A stretch of DNA of 64,000 nucleotides from Dysgonomonadaceae bacterium zrk40 (GTDB lineage Bacteria; Bacteroidota; Bacteroidia; Bacteroidales; Dysgonomonadaceae): the NCBI GenBank assembly GCA_016916535.1, contig CP070276.1:682001-746000 (forward strand). The letters run 5' to 3'. Position 1 is the stretch's first letter. Every line of letters begins with the position of its first letter. Below are positions 17,908 to 26,899 of the stretch, piece by piece. The position numbers and the translations under genes were made by a program. The notes beneath the pieces are model-generated. The model searched no databases. It was not told where the DNA came from and saw only the letters and a list, made by a program, of their open reading frames with translations.

Positions 17908-18186
17908 GAAGAAGATGATAATGATGACGACCCTGATCCTCATCCCGGGAACAAGGGGAAGCTTCAATTGGATGCAACGGTCTGTGATGCGGATATCAAG
18001 TATCCCACCGACCTGGACCTGTTGAACGAGAGCCGTCAAAAAGCAGAGGAACTGATTGATGAACTGTGTTTGAAGCTGGGAGTTCAGGATAAACCCCGCA
18101 CGTACATGAGGGTTGCCCGCAAGGAGTTCCTGAATGTGTCGAAAATGAAGAGAAAACCGGCCAACGTGTTAAGAAAAGCGATACGC
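17908..18186 (+). pseudogene. IS1182/IS5-like transposase, fragment 2
   Basis: This fragment holds the first catalytic aspartate region (KLQLDATVCDADIKYPTD). It runs from the IS66 target duplication to the ATACGC duplication where the second IS21 entered. The in-frame tail from 18187 is IS21 DNA, not the gene. Confidence 0.85.
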
Positions 18187-18287
18187 TGTGTATTTCGGTC
18201 TGATAGTGCCACTCTTTTCGGTCAAACCGTGTCACTATAATTCATAGTTTTTACCTATTTGAAAGATCATTGGCAAAGTTAATAATT

Positions 18288-19028
18288 TTATTCAGTTGTA
18301 CTTATTTTTCCTTTCCTAAGGGACTCACCTTTAAGTATTATTCTGTGTGATGAGTTTACTATCCTGTCCAGGACAGCATCTGCTATTGTTTGCTCCCCAA
18401 TCAGATCATACCAGGCTGATACCGGTATTTGTGAGGATAATATAGTTGATGCCTGATTATGCCTCTCGTCAATAATATCCAGTAATATCTCCCTGGATTG
18501 ATTGTCAAAGGCATGCAGCCCAAAGTCGTCTAAGATAAGTATATCTGCTTTTATTAGTTTTGACAGCTCCTTCAGGTAAGTGCCGTCTATTTTACTGAGT
18601 TTGAGTCTGCCGATAAGTTTGGCGGTGTTTGCATATAACACTTTGTATTCCATTAAACAGGACTGATATCCCAAAGCTTGAGCAAGATAGCTTTTGCCCG
18701 TACCGGATGCTCCAGTTATTATGATGTTTTCTTTTCGTTTAATAAAGTCCAGAGTGGCCAGACGGGTAAACATGTTTTTATCCAGATTGCGTTGCTGATT
18801 GTATTCAACATCCGCTACACTGGCCTGTTCTCTGAAGCCGGCCTGTTTGATAAGACGCTCTATTTTATTATTCAATCGTTCTTCCCATTGATGATCTGTA
18901 AGCAATGCAAGGTATTCATCAGCTGTGACATTCTCTATCCTGTTGTCCTTGATATGCTGATAATGCAATGAAGCCATCGCTCCGAGCCTCATTTGTTTTA
19001 ATCTTTCGACTGTTTGATTGTTGTTCAT
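18288..19028 (-). CDS. istB: IS21 helper ATPase IstB
   Basis: This AAA+ transposition helper has 246 residues. Walker A is GASGTGKSYLA and Walker B is ILILDDFGLHAF. It lies 29 bp downstream of istA. The protein differs strongly from the IstB at 11802-12557. Confidence 0.93.
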   Translation of the reverse strand: MNNNQTVERLKQMRLGAMASLHYQHIKDNRIENVTADEYLALLTDHQWEERLNNKIERLIKQAGFREQASVADVEYNQQRNLDKNMFTRLATLDFIKRKENIIITGASGTGKSYLAQALGYQSCLMEYKVLYANTAKLIGRLKLSKIDGTYLKELSKLIKADILILDDFGLHAFDNQSREILLDIIDERHNQASTILSSQIPVSAWYDLIGEQTIADAVLDRIVNSSHRIILKGESLRKGKISTTE

Positions 19029-19057
19029 TATTATAGGTTTATAATTAACTAATTTGC

Positions 19058-20611
19058 TTAACTGTAGGATGATGCTCCCCTTATATTATGATGCAGCGGT
19101 ATGTGCGACTGTGCACTATCGGATTCATTATATGAGATTAATGCTTTATCCATGTTATTCTTCAGGATGTTTTTGATTCGGGTATATGATGGTATCCCGG
19201 CATTTAAAGCCATTTTACAGGCCCTGTTTAATCTTTCTGAGCCATATGCTTTATGGAGTTGTAAAAGACCGGTTACACGCTTGTAACCAATCTCGGGATA
19301 ATCTACAGATGCAAGTATATGTTCTACACAGCTGACAACATGCTCACCATGCGCTGCAGCTTTATTCTTAAAGTAATCCGGATTCCAACCCAGGTATGAT
19401 TGATGCGTACTGCTCAGGTGATCTGAGTTAGTGTTATAGCTGCCTGTTGAGTGATTCCTTTGATGTATGGCTATGCGCTGATGATTGTAGTAAACCTCTA
19501 TATGTTTCTGTGTATAATGTATTTGCGTTTGTTTGCCTATATAGCGGTATGGTACACTATAATAACTCTTATCGGGTGAAAAATATACATATCCCATTTT
19601 CTGAACCTTTGCCCTGCGGTACTCTTTTATCTCGTACTGCTCGCCGGGTAATGGCTTCAGATAGCCTCGCTCTATTGTCTGGAACAGTTCCAGTCTGCTG
19701 GCCTCTTTACGCTTAAAGAGCAGTTTGTTGTATTCTGTAAGCAATCGCCTGATCTCCCTGTTGAGCTCTTCTATCGAGAAGAATGTCATTTCTCGAAGAG
19801 GGTAATAGATTCTTTGATAAGTAAGGTGTACAGCATTTTCTACTAATGCTTTATCCTGTGGAGCATACACTCTTGTGGGGTTAATAACACAACCGTAATA
19901 ACTGGCAAAGTCTTTGAAGCAGCGGTTAATAACTGCTTCATGTTTGCTGGCTCTTGTAACGGCAGACTTTAGATTGTCAGATACGATTGCCTTTGGAACA
20001 CCGCCATAAAAGTGTAATGCGTTTTTACAGCAACTTATAAAATCATTACGGTTCTGTGTGGCACAGGCTTCAACATAAGTATATTGACTACAGGGTAAAA
20101 TTGATACGAAGACTTCAATCTGTTTGATCTCACCCGTATCTTTATCTACTATCTCAAGCCTTTTACCGGCAAAGTCAACGAACATCTCATGGCCTGCAAT
20201 ATGCTCAAGCTTCATTGAACCTTTTACTTTACTGTTTTTACGGTGGAAGTGCTCCAAGAACTGAGTGTAGCTGTAGGGGTTGCTTACATTATTTACATAC
20301 TCATTATAATGGTACTGAAAAGTAAAACCGGGATGACTCCGGGCTGCTTTGATGCGCTCAATATAGCACATTAAATCATCATGCCGGGAAGTGTCGATAG
20401 TAGTTTTACTGGTGAAGAGTTCGTTTAAACGAGTCTCTTCAAAGTTTAAAAGCTCGCTAATGCTGTAACCACTTGATTTAAACTGTTGTACATAGCTGTT
20501 AACGGTATTACGAGATATACCAAGTGTAGCACCAATCTTGCGGTTACTAAAACCGTCTTTGATTAAGACTAAAATTTGTTTTATATCCATAGGATCAAGT
20601 TTATTTGCCAT
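19058..20611 (-). CDS. istA: IS21 transposase IstA
   Basis: This is the IS21 DDE recombinase. The N-terminal helix-turn-helix is NRKIGATLGISRNTVNSYV. The catalytic residues lie in MFVDFAGKRLE, AIVSDNLKSAV and KALVENAVHLTYQR. Start taken at MANKLDPMD; an in-frame Met eight codons upstream is less typical. Full length and apparently intact. Confidence 0.92.
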   Translation of the reverse strand: MANKLDPMDIKQILVLIKDGFSNRKIGATLGISRNTVNSYVQQFKSSGYSISELLNFEETRLNELFTSKTTIDTSRHDDLMCYIERIKAARSHPGFTFQYHYNEYVNNVSNPYSYTQFLEHFHRKNSKVKGSMKLEHIAGHEMFVDFAGKRLEIVDKDTGEIKQIEVFVSILPCSQYTYVEACATQNRNDFISCCKNALHFYGGVPKAIVSDNLKSAVTRASKHEAVINRCFKDFASYYGCVINPTRVYAPQDKALVENAVHLTYQRIYYPLREMTFFSIEELNREIRRLLTEYNKLLFKRKEASRLELFQTIERGYLKPLPGEQYEIKEYRRAKVQKMGYVYFSPDKSYYSVPYRYIGKQTQIHYTQKHIEVYYNHQRIAIHQRNHSTGSYNTNSDHLSSTHQSYLGWNPDYFKNKAAAHGEHVVSCVEHILASVDYPEIGYKRVTGLLQLHKAYGSERLNRACKMALNAGIPSYTRIKNILKNNMDKALISYNESDSAQSHIPLHHNIRGASSYS

Positions 20612-20759
20612 ACCGCATCCCTTTTTTAGGGACAAGATAACTTGATCTTTTCAAAGTGGCACAAATCGAACCGTAAAAAGTGGCACGGTTTGAACCGAAA
20701 AAGGTGGCACACATAGACCGAAATCACTGGCACAAATCAAACCGTTTTATCCAATACGC

Positions 20760-21026
20760 AAGCAGATCAACTACCTGAAACGGGATATACGGACCATCGA
20801 TGAGATGCTGTACACCATAAAGGATGAGCCGATTCCTTTTGACAGGCGGCAACTGAAATATTATTTTGTTATCCAGCATCTGCTGGAACAACAGGAGAGC
20901 ATGTACAAGAAGAAGAGCCATCAAGTAGAAGATCGCATCGTGAGCATTCATCAGCCGCATGTACGTCCCATCGTGCGTGGCAAGGCCAAGGCCAAGACGG
21001 AGTTTGGCGCCAAGATCAACATCAGC
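20760..21026 (+). pseudogene. IS1182/IS5-like transposase, fragment 3
   Basis: This fragment lies between the IS21 and IS66 copy 2. It reads KQINYLKRDIRTIDEML through KAKTEFGAKINIS and joins fragment 4 (LLDGYARVDHFDWD) in frame, restoring the core that carries the second catalytic residue. Confidence 0.85.
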
Positions 21027-21194
21027 GTAAGCACCCGAGCAACTGCCTCTTGATTATTCCGGAGCATATGCACCCACGGATTTGATCAGATTATTCATTC
21101 CGACAACTGCGGGTTCTCTAGTAAATTGTTAGCGTATTATTAGAGTGCCTATAGGCATTTATTAGAGCATTATTAGATTTTGACTAGAGATTCG

Positions 21195-22772
21195 CTAGTT
21201 TCCTTTGTTTTTCCAGTAATTCGGCAAAAGCTTCTTCAGGTTTTCATCATTCCCCGGTTTCTGGTAATAAGGCATCTTGCCTATCACATCGATGAGCCAC
21301 TCTCGGGGATTCACCCCCTGCTCCTTGCATGAGGTCAACAGGGAACAGATGATGGCCGTGTTCCCGGCTGCCTCGTGGTTGCCACAGAACATGAAGTTCT
21401 TTCGAGACAGGGCAATGGGGCGGATGGCATTTTCAGCCATGTTGTTGTCGAGTTTCAGCCTGCCATCCAGCAGGTAATTTTTCATTCGAGGCCAAAGTGA
21501 GTAGGAGTAACCGATGGCTTCACCGATAAGGCTCTGGGGAAGGACCTTCGGGTAGGTTTTCTCCATCCAGGCTTCAAGCGACTTCATGATAGGAGCTGCA
21601 AGTTCCTCCCTGAGTTTGGCCCGTGCCTCGAACGTGAGGTTTCGCTCGTCAGCCATCCTCTCTATCCGGTACAGCTGCTGGATCTCTTTCAGGGCATGTT
21701 CTGCCAGTGCTTTATTCTCATTCAGGGCCTTCTCGTAATAGCGCCTTATGTGGACCATGCAGCCAACGAGACACACCTGATCCTCCTTGTCAAAGACATT
21801 GTAGGCTTGCCACCCGTCACTTTGCAGGTAACCGGTAAAGGATTTCAGCAGGGTACCCACGGTTTGTTGTGACCTGGAACCATCGTTGTAATAAAAGAAA
21901 ACCAGTTTCTTCATGACCGCTCTCACCATCCACAAGTATTCTTTCTTTGCCTTGTGACTTTCCTTGTTGATCACCGGAAGTGTGGTTTCATCCACCTGGA
22001 GGTAATCAGTATCAATACACTCTTTCTTCAGTACCTCGTAGAGCGGCTTCAGGAGCTCACAGGCCGGTTTGAACCAGCCGGAGATCGTATTCTCCGGTAT
22101 CTTCACCCCCAGATGCCCCAACTGCTGCACCTGGCGGTAAAAGGGGAGATGATACACATACTTCTGGAGCAGGATCTCAGCGAGAAGACTGGCACCGGGA
22201 AGTCCCTTGTATATGGGCAGTAACGGGAGCGGGGCGATGATCACACCGGTTGTGCCATCAACCGTCAGGGCAGTGTTGTCTTTTAAAGCGTACTTGGGGC
22301 GTACAAGCTCTTTCACGTACAGCTTCCCGGGTTCAAACTCAAGTGTACGGGTACGTTCCTCACCGATACGCTTGTACTTGTTCAGATCAAGTTCTTCCGG
22401 TTCCAGCACAACCTCCACCACGGGCAGACCCTCCAACATCTTGCGGTTGGATCTCTCTTTCTTCCTGGCGGGAGCCTGCTCTTCTATCTGCTTCTCGGCA
22501 GTAGCACGGGCCGCTTCGATCTCAGCAAGCCTTTCCTCTTCGTCTGCAATCGTTTCAAACAGGGAGAGCTGGCCCGGATCCAGGTGCGAGAGTTTCTCGC
22601 TTTTACGACCGTAGAACTGCCGGGTGAACCAGGCGATCTGTGCCAGCAGCTTATCCATCCGCTGCTGCATCCCGGTGAGCTGTTCAGATAGCTTCGCGTT
22701 AGCCTCAGTGAGCTGACGGATTTGTTCCGCCTGCGATTGTATGAGGAGTTCTAAGGCTTGCATCTGGTCCAT
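21195..22772 (-). CDS. tnpC: IS66 transposase TnpC (copy 2)
   Basis: The 525-residue protein is identical to the one at 16154-17731, with the same catalytic motifs (YLQVDETTLPV, LDNNMAENAIRP). Antisense frames inside it match those in copy 1 exactly, indicating near or full nucleotide identity. Confidence 0.95.
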   Translation of the reverse strand: MDQMQALELLIQSQAEQIRQLTEANAKLSEQLTGMQQRMDKLLAQIAWFTRQFYGRKSEKLSHLDPGQLSLFETIADEEERLAEIEAARATAEKQIEEQAPARKKERSNRKMLEGLPVVEVVLEPEELDLNKYKRIGEERTRTLEFEPGKLYVKELVRPKYALKDNTALTVDGTTGVIIAPLPLLPIYKGLPGASLLAEILLQKYVYHLPFYRQVQQLGHLGVKIPENTISGWFKPACELLKPLYEVLKKECIDTDYLQVDETTLPVINKESHKAKKEYLWMVRAVMKKLVFFYYNDGSRSQQTVGTLLKSFTGYLQSDGWQAYNVFDKEDQVCLVGCMVHIRRYYEKALNENKALAEHALKEIQQLYRIERMADERNLTFEARAKLREELAAPIMKSLEAWMEKTYPKVLPQSLIGEAIGYSYSLWPRMKNYLLDGRLKLDNNMAENAIRPIALSRKNFMFCGNHEAAGNTAIICSLLTSCKEQGVNPREWLIDVIGKMPYYQKPGNDENLKKLLPNYWKNKGN

Positions 22773-22867
22773 TTACCGGGCTTTTATTCAGTCATAAAAA
22801 TAATAAAAAACCCTGATCTGGACAAGCTTTCAGGAGATTATTTTCACTCTTTTTCTGATTATTTTTA

Positions 22868-23227
22868 CTACCCGTTTCTCATCGCTTTGAGCCTCTTCAA
22901 CCGGCTGCCCGGATCATCCTGTATCCCTTCTACCATCATCACCAGATCACGCCACTGCATGGGATAGGAACGACTCTTCTCATCGTACGCGGGAATGCGG
23001 AAGGTGCCTTCCTCGAGCCTTTTCATGTACAGAACCAACCCTCCATCTTCTGCATGCAAAAGCTTCATGGTTGTACGGTTTCGATTGATGAAGATGAAGA
23101 CATCACCCATGCGCACATCATATCCCATCAGGTTTTGAACCACACCACAGAGCGAGTTCATCCCTTTTCGCATGTCTGTCTTCCCAGGACACAGGAAGTA
23201 GCGCATATTATCATTCAGGCAGAACAT
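22868..23227 (-). CDS. tnpB: IS66 accessory protein TnpB (copy 2)
   Basis: Identical to the copy 1 protein (CPGKTDMRKGMNSL motif). It overlaps tnpA by 17 bp and is needed for IS66 transposition. Confidence 0.93.
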   Translation of the reverse strand: MFCLNDNMRYFLCPGKTDMRKGMNSLCGVVQNLMGYDVRMGDVFIFINRNRTTMKLLHAEDGGLVLYMKRLEEGTFRIPAYDEKSRSYPMQWRDLVMMVEGIQDDPGSRLKRLKAMRNG

Positions 23228-23588
23228 GGCGTGAGCAGATTTGATTCAGTAAATTGATAGCGATCTCTGTCTGGGCACTGCCAATGAAACTGACCTGGAT
23301 ACCTCCCGGGAGCTTGATCCTGATCTCTCCCTGACTGCTGCGTGGTGATGAGGCCGGCGAGGATACAGGGGCTTTTATGGGTAGGTTTAAGTTGATTGGT
23401 GCCAGCATGTCCGTGGGTGCATCCGGCGCATGATTGTTATAGGGCCGGGTGAGTCCGAACTTGGTTTTCCAGTAGTGGAAGCTTGAGACCGTATAGGACT
23501 CGTTCGCACAAAAGTCCTTGATGCTTAACCCGCTCTTCTGTTGGCGTTCCAGTATCGCCAGGAATTCTTCTTTGCTTACAGGCTTCAT
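23211..23588 (-). CDS. tnpA: IS66 accessory protein TnpA (copy 2)
   Basis: Identical to the copy 1 protein, with a helix-turn-helix N-terminus. Start placed at the second Met as in copy 1; the alternative start is 23609. Confidence 0.85.
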   Translation of the reverse strand: MKPVSKEEFLAILERQQKSGLSIKDFCANESYTVSSFHYWKTKFGLTRPYNNHAPDAPTDMLAPINLNLPIKAPVSSPASSPRSSQGEIRIKLPGGIQVSFIGSAQTEIAINLLNQICSRHVLPE

Positions 23589-23668
23589 AGAAAATAGGTT
23601 TGCAGGCAAAGATCGGAAAAAACCATTTTCGCTAAAATGGGTATTTTATCGGGGGCTTACACATCAGC

Positions 23669-24178
23669 CTGCTGGATGGATATGCCAGGGTTGATCATTT
23701 TGACTGGGATGCCTTTAACGAGGGGCAGGATCTTCAGGCACAGGTCGAACGCTTTAGGGAACTGACAGGGAAATACCCGGAGCTGGTTCAGGTGGACAAG
23801 ATATATCTTACCCGGGAGAACAGGCGGTTTTTGAAAGAGAAAAGAATCCGCTACACCGGGGAACCACTGGGACGAAAACCGGTAAAAGAGATCAAGAGCA
23901 GATACCAAAAACGTAAAGAGCGACGAGAGGCGGCGGAACGCAATCAGGTTGAAGGAAAGTTTGGTCAGGGCAAACGTGGATATGGTTTAAATGATATCCG
24001 CGCCAGATTGGCCACGACGTCAAACAGTTGGATAGGGGCTATCATTTTTGTGATGAACCTGATCCGACACATGAGGGATATTCCCTTGCCTTATTTTGTC
24101 TCTTTACTATTGAAGCTGATGAGAATGAGAAATATAAACATTTATCCACTCGGGCCACAAATGAAACTGTGTGCCTGA
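23669..24178 (+). pseudogene. IS1182/IS5-like transposase, fragment 4 (C-terminus)
   Basis: This is the last piece of the split transposase. It contains RRFLKEKRIRYTGEPLGRKP and the catalytic-Glu region AERNQVEGKFGQGKRGYGL, then the family's hydrophobic tail. Its own stop is intact, so the restored gene is complete. Confidence 0.85.
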
Positions 24179-24202
24179 TTGGGAATTAGTAAGCAGACCC
24201 TA

Positions 24203-24457
24203 CTTACAGTAACACCCCTTCTATAAATCCTTCGGTATAATATATCACCATCGGATCAGCTTGTCCGATACAAAAGTAATAAAAAAGATTAAATACAATT
24301 AATGTGCTCGGTTATTACGGGCTAATACATGCAAAACTAAATATCAACAAGTTGAAGTGATTTTGTTATAAGGTACACTTCAACAAAGATAGATGGTGAG
24401 ATCAATAATCCTGTATGGTGAGGAGAAGCATAAGAATCAATGAATCTTAATAAAGAA
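24203..24457. other. AT-rich gap with promoter-like sites and dyads, possible gene remnant
   Basis: No intact gene is visible. On the minus strand there are two -7-like boxes, TATCTTTG (24384-24391) and TACTTTTG (24271-24278). A perfect 9-bp dyad, GTTGAAGTG (24351-24359) and CACTTCAAC (24376-24384), lies next to the first. A minus-strand ATG at 24251-24253 opens a 15-codon frame that ends at the IS edge. This may be the promoter, operator and first codons of a gene displaced by the IS or island, but it could be chance. Confidence 0.35.
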
Positions 24458-24494
24458 AAAAGGTAAAAAGCTTTTTAAAAGCTTTTTACCTTTT
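24458..24494 (-). terminator. Intrinsic terminator after tRNA-Asp
   Basis: Arms of 18 bp (24458-24475 and 24477-24494) centre on GGTAAAAAGC and its complement and are bordered by A and T tracts, so it would work on both strands. It lies directly 3' of the minus-strand tRNA. Confidence 0.8.
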
Positions 24495-24500
24495 ATTTTG

Positions 24501-24574
24501 CGGTATGGACGGGACTCGAACCCGCGACCCCCTGCGTGACAGGCAGGTATTCTAACCAACTGAACTACCACACC
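24501..24574 (-). tRNA. tRNA-Asp (anticodon GUC)
   Basis: The minus strand folds into a cloverleaf. The acceptor stem is GGTGTGG with CCATACC, discriminator G, and the anticodon stem CCTGC/GCAGG holds the loop CTGTCAC, so the anticodon is GTC. The T arm is GCGGG TTCGAGT CCCGT. CCA is not encoded. The 3' end faces the AT-rich accessory DNA, as it would if an island had integrated at the tRNA. Confidence 0.95.
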
Positions 24575-24694
24575 GTTTGCAAATCGTTTCCGATAGCGAG
24601 TGCAAAGGTAAGCATATTTTTCAAATCGCAAAATATTTTGCGCCGTTTTTTGAAAATATTTTAGCTGCTTTTCCCCTGCACCCGCTGCTTCCCT

Positions 24695-26800
24695 TTACTT
24701 CAACCACTGGTCGAACCAGCGGAAGAACTCGCGCTGGAAGAGCACGCCGTTCTGCGGGCGGGCTATCCAGTGGTTCTCGTCGGGGAAGATGAGCATCCGC
24801 GAGGGGATGTCGCGCAGCTGCGCGGCGTTGAACGCCATCATGCCCTGCGATGCCAGGATGCGGTAGTCCAGCTCGCCGTGGGTGATCATGATGGGGGTGT
24901 CCCACTGCTCCACGAAGCGGTGGGGCGAATTTTCGTAGGTGCGCTGTGCCGTGGCATTGCCCTTGTCCCAATAGGGGCCGCCCATGTCCCAGTTGGCGAA
25001 CCACATCTCCTCGGTTTCGAGGTACTGTGCCTCCAGGTTGAAGATGCCGGCATGTGAGAGGAACGCCTTGAAGCGCCCCTCGTGGTGCCCCGCGAGCCAG
25101 TAGACCGAGAAGCCGCCGTAGCTGGCGCCGGTGCAACCGAGGCGATTTTCATCCACAAAGGGTTCTTGCGACACCGCGTCGATGGCGGCGAGGTAATCCT
25201 TCATGTTCTGCCCGCCATAGTCGCCGCTGATCTGCTCCAGCCACTCCTGGCCAAAGCCGGGCAGGCCGCGCCGGTTGGGGGCGACGACGATATAGCCGTT
25301 GGCGGCCATCATCTGCAGGTTCCAGCGGTAGGACCAGAACTGGCTCACCATGCTCTGCGGTCCCCCCTGGCAGTAAAGCAGCGCGGGGTATTGCTTCGCC
25401 GGGTCGAAGTCGGGCGGGTAGACCACCCAGGTGAGCATCTGCTTGCCGTCGGTGGTTTCGATCCAGCGCTCTTCCACCGCACCCATGGTGAGGTTGGCCA
25501 GCAGCTCGCTGTTCTCCTGCGACAGGTTGGTGGCTTCGCCCGAGGTGAGATCCACGGAATAGATCTCGGTGGGCTGTGAGAGCGACTGGCGGGTGGCGAT
25601 CAGCTGGCCGTCGCCGGTTGCCACGGAGGTGTAGTCGTGCATCCCGCCGGTGATGGGGGTGATGCTCCTGGTGGCGATGTCGGCGGCGTAGAGCTGCGTG
25701 GTGCCCTGCACGGGCGACACCAGGTAGATCGTCTTACTGTCGCTCTCCCAGGCGAAGGCATCGGTGTTGTAGTCGAACGACTCGGTCACGTAGCTCTTCT
25801 CACCCGTGGCGAGCTCCATCACGAAGAGACGGTTCTTGTCGGACTCGTAGCCGTCGCGCTCCATGCTCTGCCAGGCTAGGTAGCGGCCGTCGGGCGAGAA
25901 CTGCGGGTTGACATCATAGCCCATCATCCCCTCGGTGACGTTGCGGGTCTCACCGCTTGCCAGGTCGTAGAAGTAGATGTCGGAGTTGGTGGACTCACTA
26001 TACTCCCTGCCGGTTTTCTTGCGGGAGGTGTAGGCGATGGTGCTGCCGTCGGGGCTCCAGGCGAGCTGCTCGATGCCGCCGAAGGGTGCCAGCGGTGATT
26101 CGTAGGGCTCCCCCTCCATCAGATCCCTGATGTTGTTGAGACGGTTTCCCTCCAGGTCGGCCAGGAAAGGATGCGGCACACTCTCCACCCAGTGGTCCCA
26201 GTGCTTGTACATCAGGTCGTCCACCACGCGGCCGCTAGCTCCCGGCAGGTCTGCATACTGTTCTCCCGGCTTCTTGCCGCTCTGCACACTGCGGATGAAA
26301 AGCACCTTCTTGCCGTCGGGTGAGATGATGAAGCCCTCGATGGGCTCCTCCTGGTTGGAGATCTGCGTCATCCCTCCCCCGTCGGGGTTGATGGTCCAGA
26401 TCTGCGACGAGCCGGTCTCGTTGCTCAGGAAGGCGATCTTGCGCCCCCCGTCAATCCACTGGGCATTGCTCTCCTGCGTGTTGGTGATGGTGAGCTGTTT
26501 CTTGCCCGTGCCGTCACGCTGCATGATGAAGAGTTCGTTGTTGCTTTTGTTCTCCGGGATGCTGATGTAGGTGACCTGGTAGAGGATCTGCGAACGGTCG
26601 GGCGATACCGACACGCTACCCACGCGGCCGAAGCTGTGCAGCACCTCTGCCGTCATCTTTCCCTGCGCGACGGACGGATCGGCCTTGCCGATGATCTCAG
26701 TCAGCTCCTGGGCGGACCTGCCTTCAGGTCCCTTTGCCTCGTTGCAGGAGAGCATGCTCCCGCCAATTGCGATTGCCATAAACACTGTTTTGAATTTCAT
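24695..26800 (-). CDS. dpp5: S9 family dipeptidyl peptidase, DPP5-like, 701 aa
   Basis: The protein probably releases dipeptides from peptide N-termini in the periplasm, feeding amino-acid fermentation. A TolB/beta-propeller fills residues ~40-440 (repeated SPDG blades), followed by the alpha/beta-hydrolase domain. From codon positions the triad is S560 (GASYGG), D645 (HGELDYRI) and H677 (DENHWI). The whole layout, including VDDLMYKHWDHWVESVPHPF and QISGDYGGQNM, closely follows Porphyromonas gingivalis DPP5 as I remember it. The N-terminus has a lipobox (SMLSC, Cys19), so it may be a lipoprotein, unlike the soluble DPP5. The reverse strand contains sizeable open frames that are only shadows. 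Confidence 0.9.
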   Translation of the reverse strand: MKFKTVFMAIAIGGSMLSCNEAKGPEGRSAQELTEIIGKADPSVAQGKMTAEVLHSFGRVGSVSVSPDRSQILYQVTYISIPENKSNNELFIMQRDGTGKKQLTITNTQESNAQWIDGGRKIAFLSNETGSSQIWTINPDGGGMTQISNQEEPIEGFIISPDGKKVLFIRSVQSGKKPGEQYADLPGASGRVVDDLMYKHWDHWVESVPHPFLADLEGNRLNNIRDLMEGEPYESPLAPFGGIEQLAWSPDGSTIAYTSRKKTGREYSESTNSDIYFYDLASGETRNVTEGMMGYDVNPQFSPDGRYLAWQSMERDGYESDKNRLFVMELATGEKSYVTESFDYNTDAFAWESDSKTIYLVSPVQGTTQLYAADIATRSITPITGGMHDYTSVATGDGQLIATRQSLSQPTEIYSVDLTSGEATNLSQENSELLANLTMGAVEERWIETTDGKQMLTWVVYPPDFDPAKQYPALLYCQGGPQSMVSQFWSYRWNLQMMAANGYIVVAPNRRGLPGFGQEWLEQISGDYGGQNMKDYLAAIDAVSQEPFVDENRLGCTGASYGGFSVYWLAGHHEGRFKAFLSHAGIFNLEAQYLETEEMWFANWDMGGPYWDKGNATAQRTYENSPHRFVEQWDTPIMITHGELDYRILASQGMMAFNAAQLRDIPSRMLIFPDENHWIARPQNGVLFQREFFRWFDQWLK

Positions 26801-26813
26801 ATCTCTTACGTTT

Positions 26814-26882
26814 GTAAGTTAGTATGTTGGTAAGTTAGTATGTTGGTAAGTTCTTGGTTCAATGTTCAATGTTCGAGGTTCT
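26814..26882. repeat. Octad and heptad degenerate arrays upstream of dpp5
   Basis: Two exact 16-bp copies of GTAAGTTAGTATGTTG plus a half unit (26814-26853) form octads. Next comes a 7-base array of GTTCAAT, GTTCAAT, GTTCGAG, GTTCTAA type (26858 on). Non-coding. Confidence 0.75.
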
Positions 26883-26899
26883 AAATCACTTGCTGTATG

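Larger units (their letters stand above)
18187..20753 (-). mobile_element. IS21-family element, copy 2 (different subtype)
   Basis: The element is 2567 bp with TG...CA ends and a perfect 6-bp target duplication ATACGC (18181-18186 and 20754-20759). Its istA end carries four spaced copies of a GTGCCA(C) motif near CGGT (roughly 20640-20750), and the other end two, as expected for IS21 transposase-binding repeats. Genes are istA and istB on the minus strand. Confidence 0.95.
21027..23660 (-). mobile_element. IS66-family element, copy 2 (inverted)
   Basis: The element is 2634 bp, the same length as copy 1 but in reverse orientation. It is flanked by its own perfect 8-bp duplication ACATCAGC (21019-21026 and 23661-23668). 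Different duplications show that the two copies inserted independently. All three encoded proteins are identical to those of copy 1, so at least one insertion is recent. Confidence 0.96.
14702..24202 (+). mobile_element. IS1182/IS5-like element (DUF772-type transposase) split by three other ISs
   Basis: The ends carry an inverted repeat, TAGGGTCTGCT at 14702-14712 and its complement at 24192-24202. Inside lies one transposase gene in four pieces (14813-15265, 17908-18186, 20760-21026, 23669-24178). Removing the two IS66 copies, the IS21 and one copy of each target duplication restores a 1644-bp element with one uninterrupted frame of about 502 codons from the ATG at 14813. No long target duplication is visible at the outer ends, only TA. 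IS1182 and the wider IS5 group share this transposase type, so the family label is approximate. Confidence 0.85.

Noticed and set aside
24501-24574. Second attachment repeat matching the tRNA-Asp 3' end inside the window
   Set aside because: I looked for another copy of the tRNA end in the left part and did not see one; any far border is outside the window.
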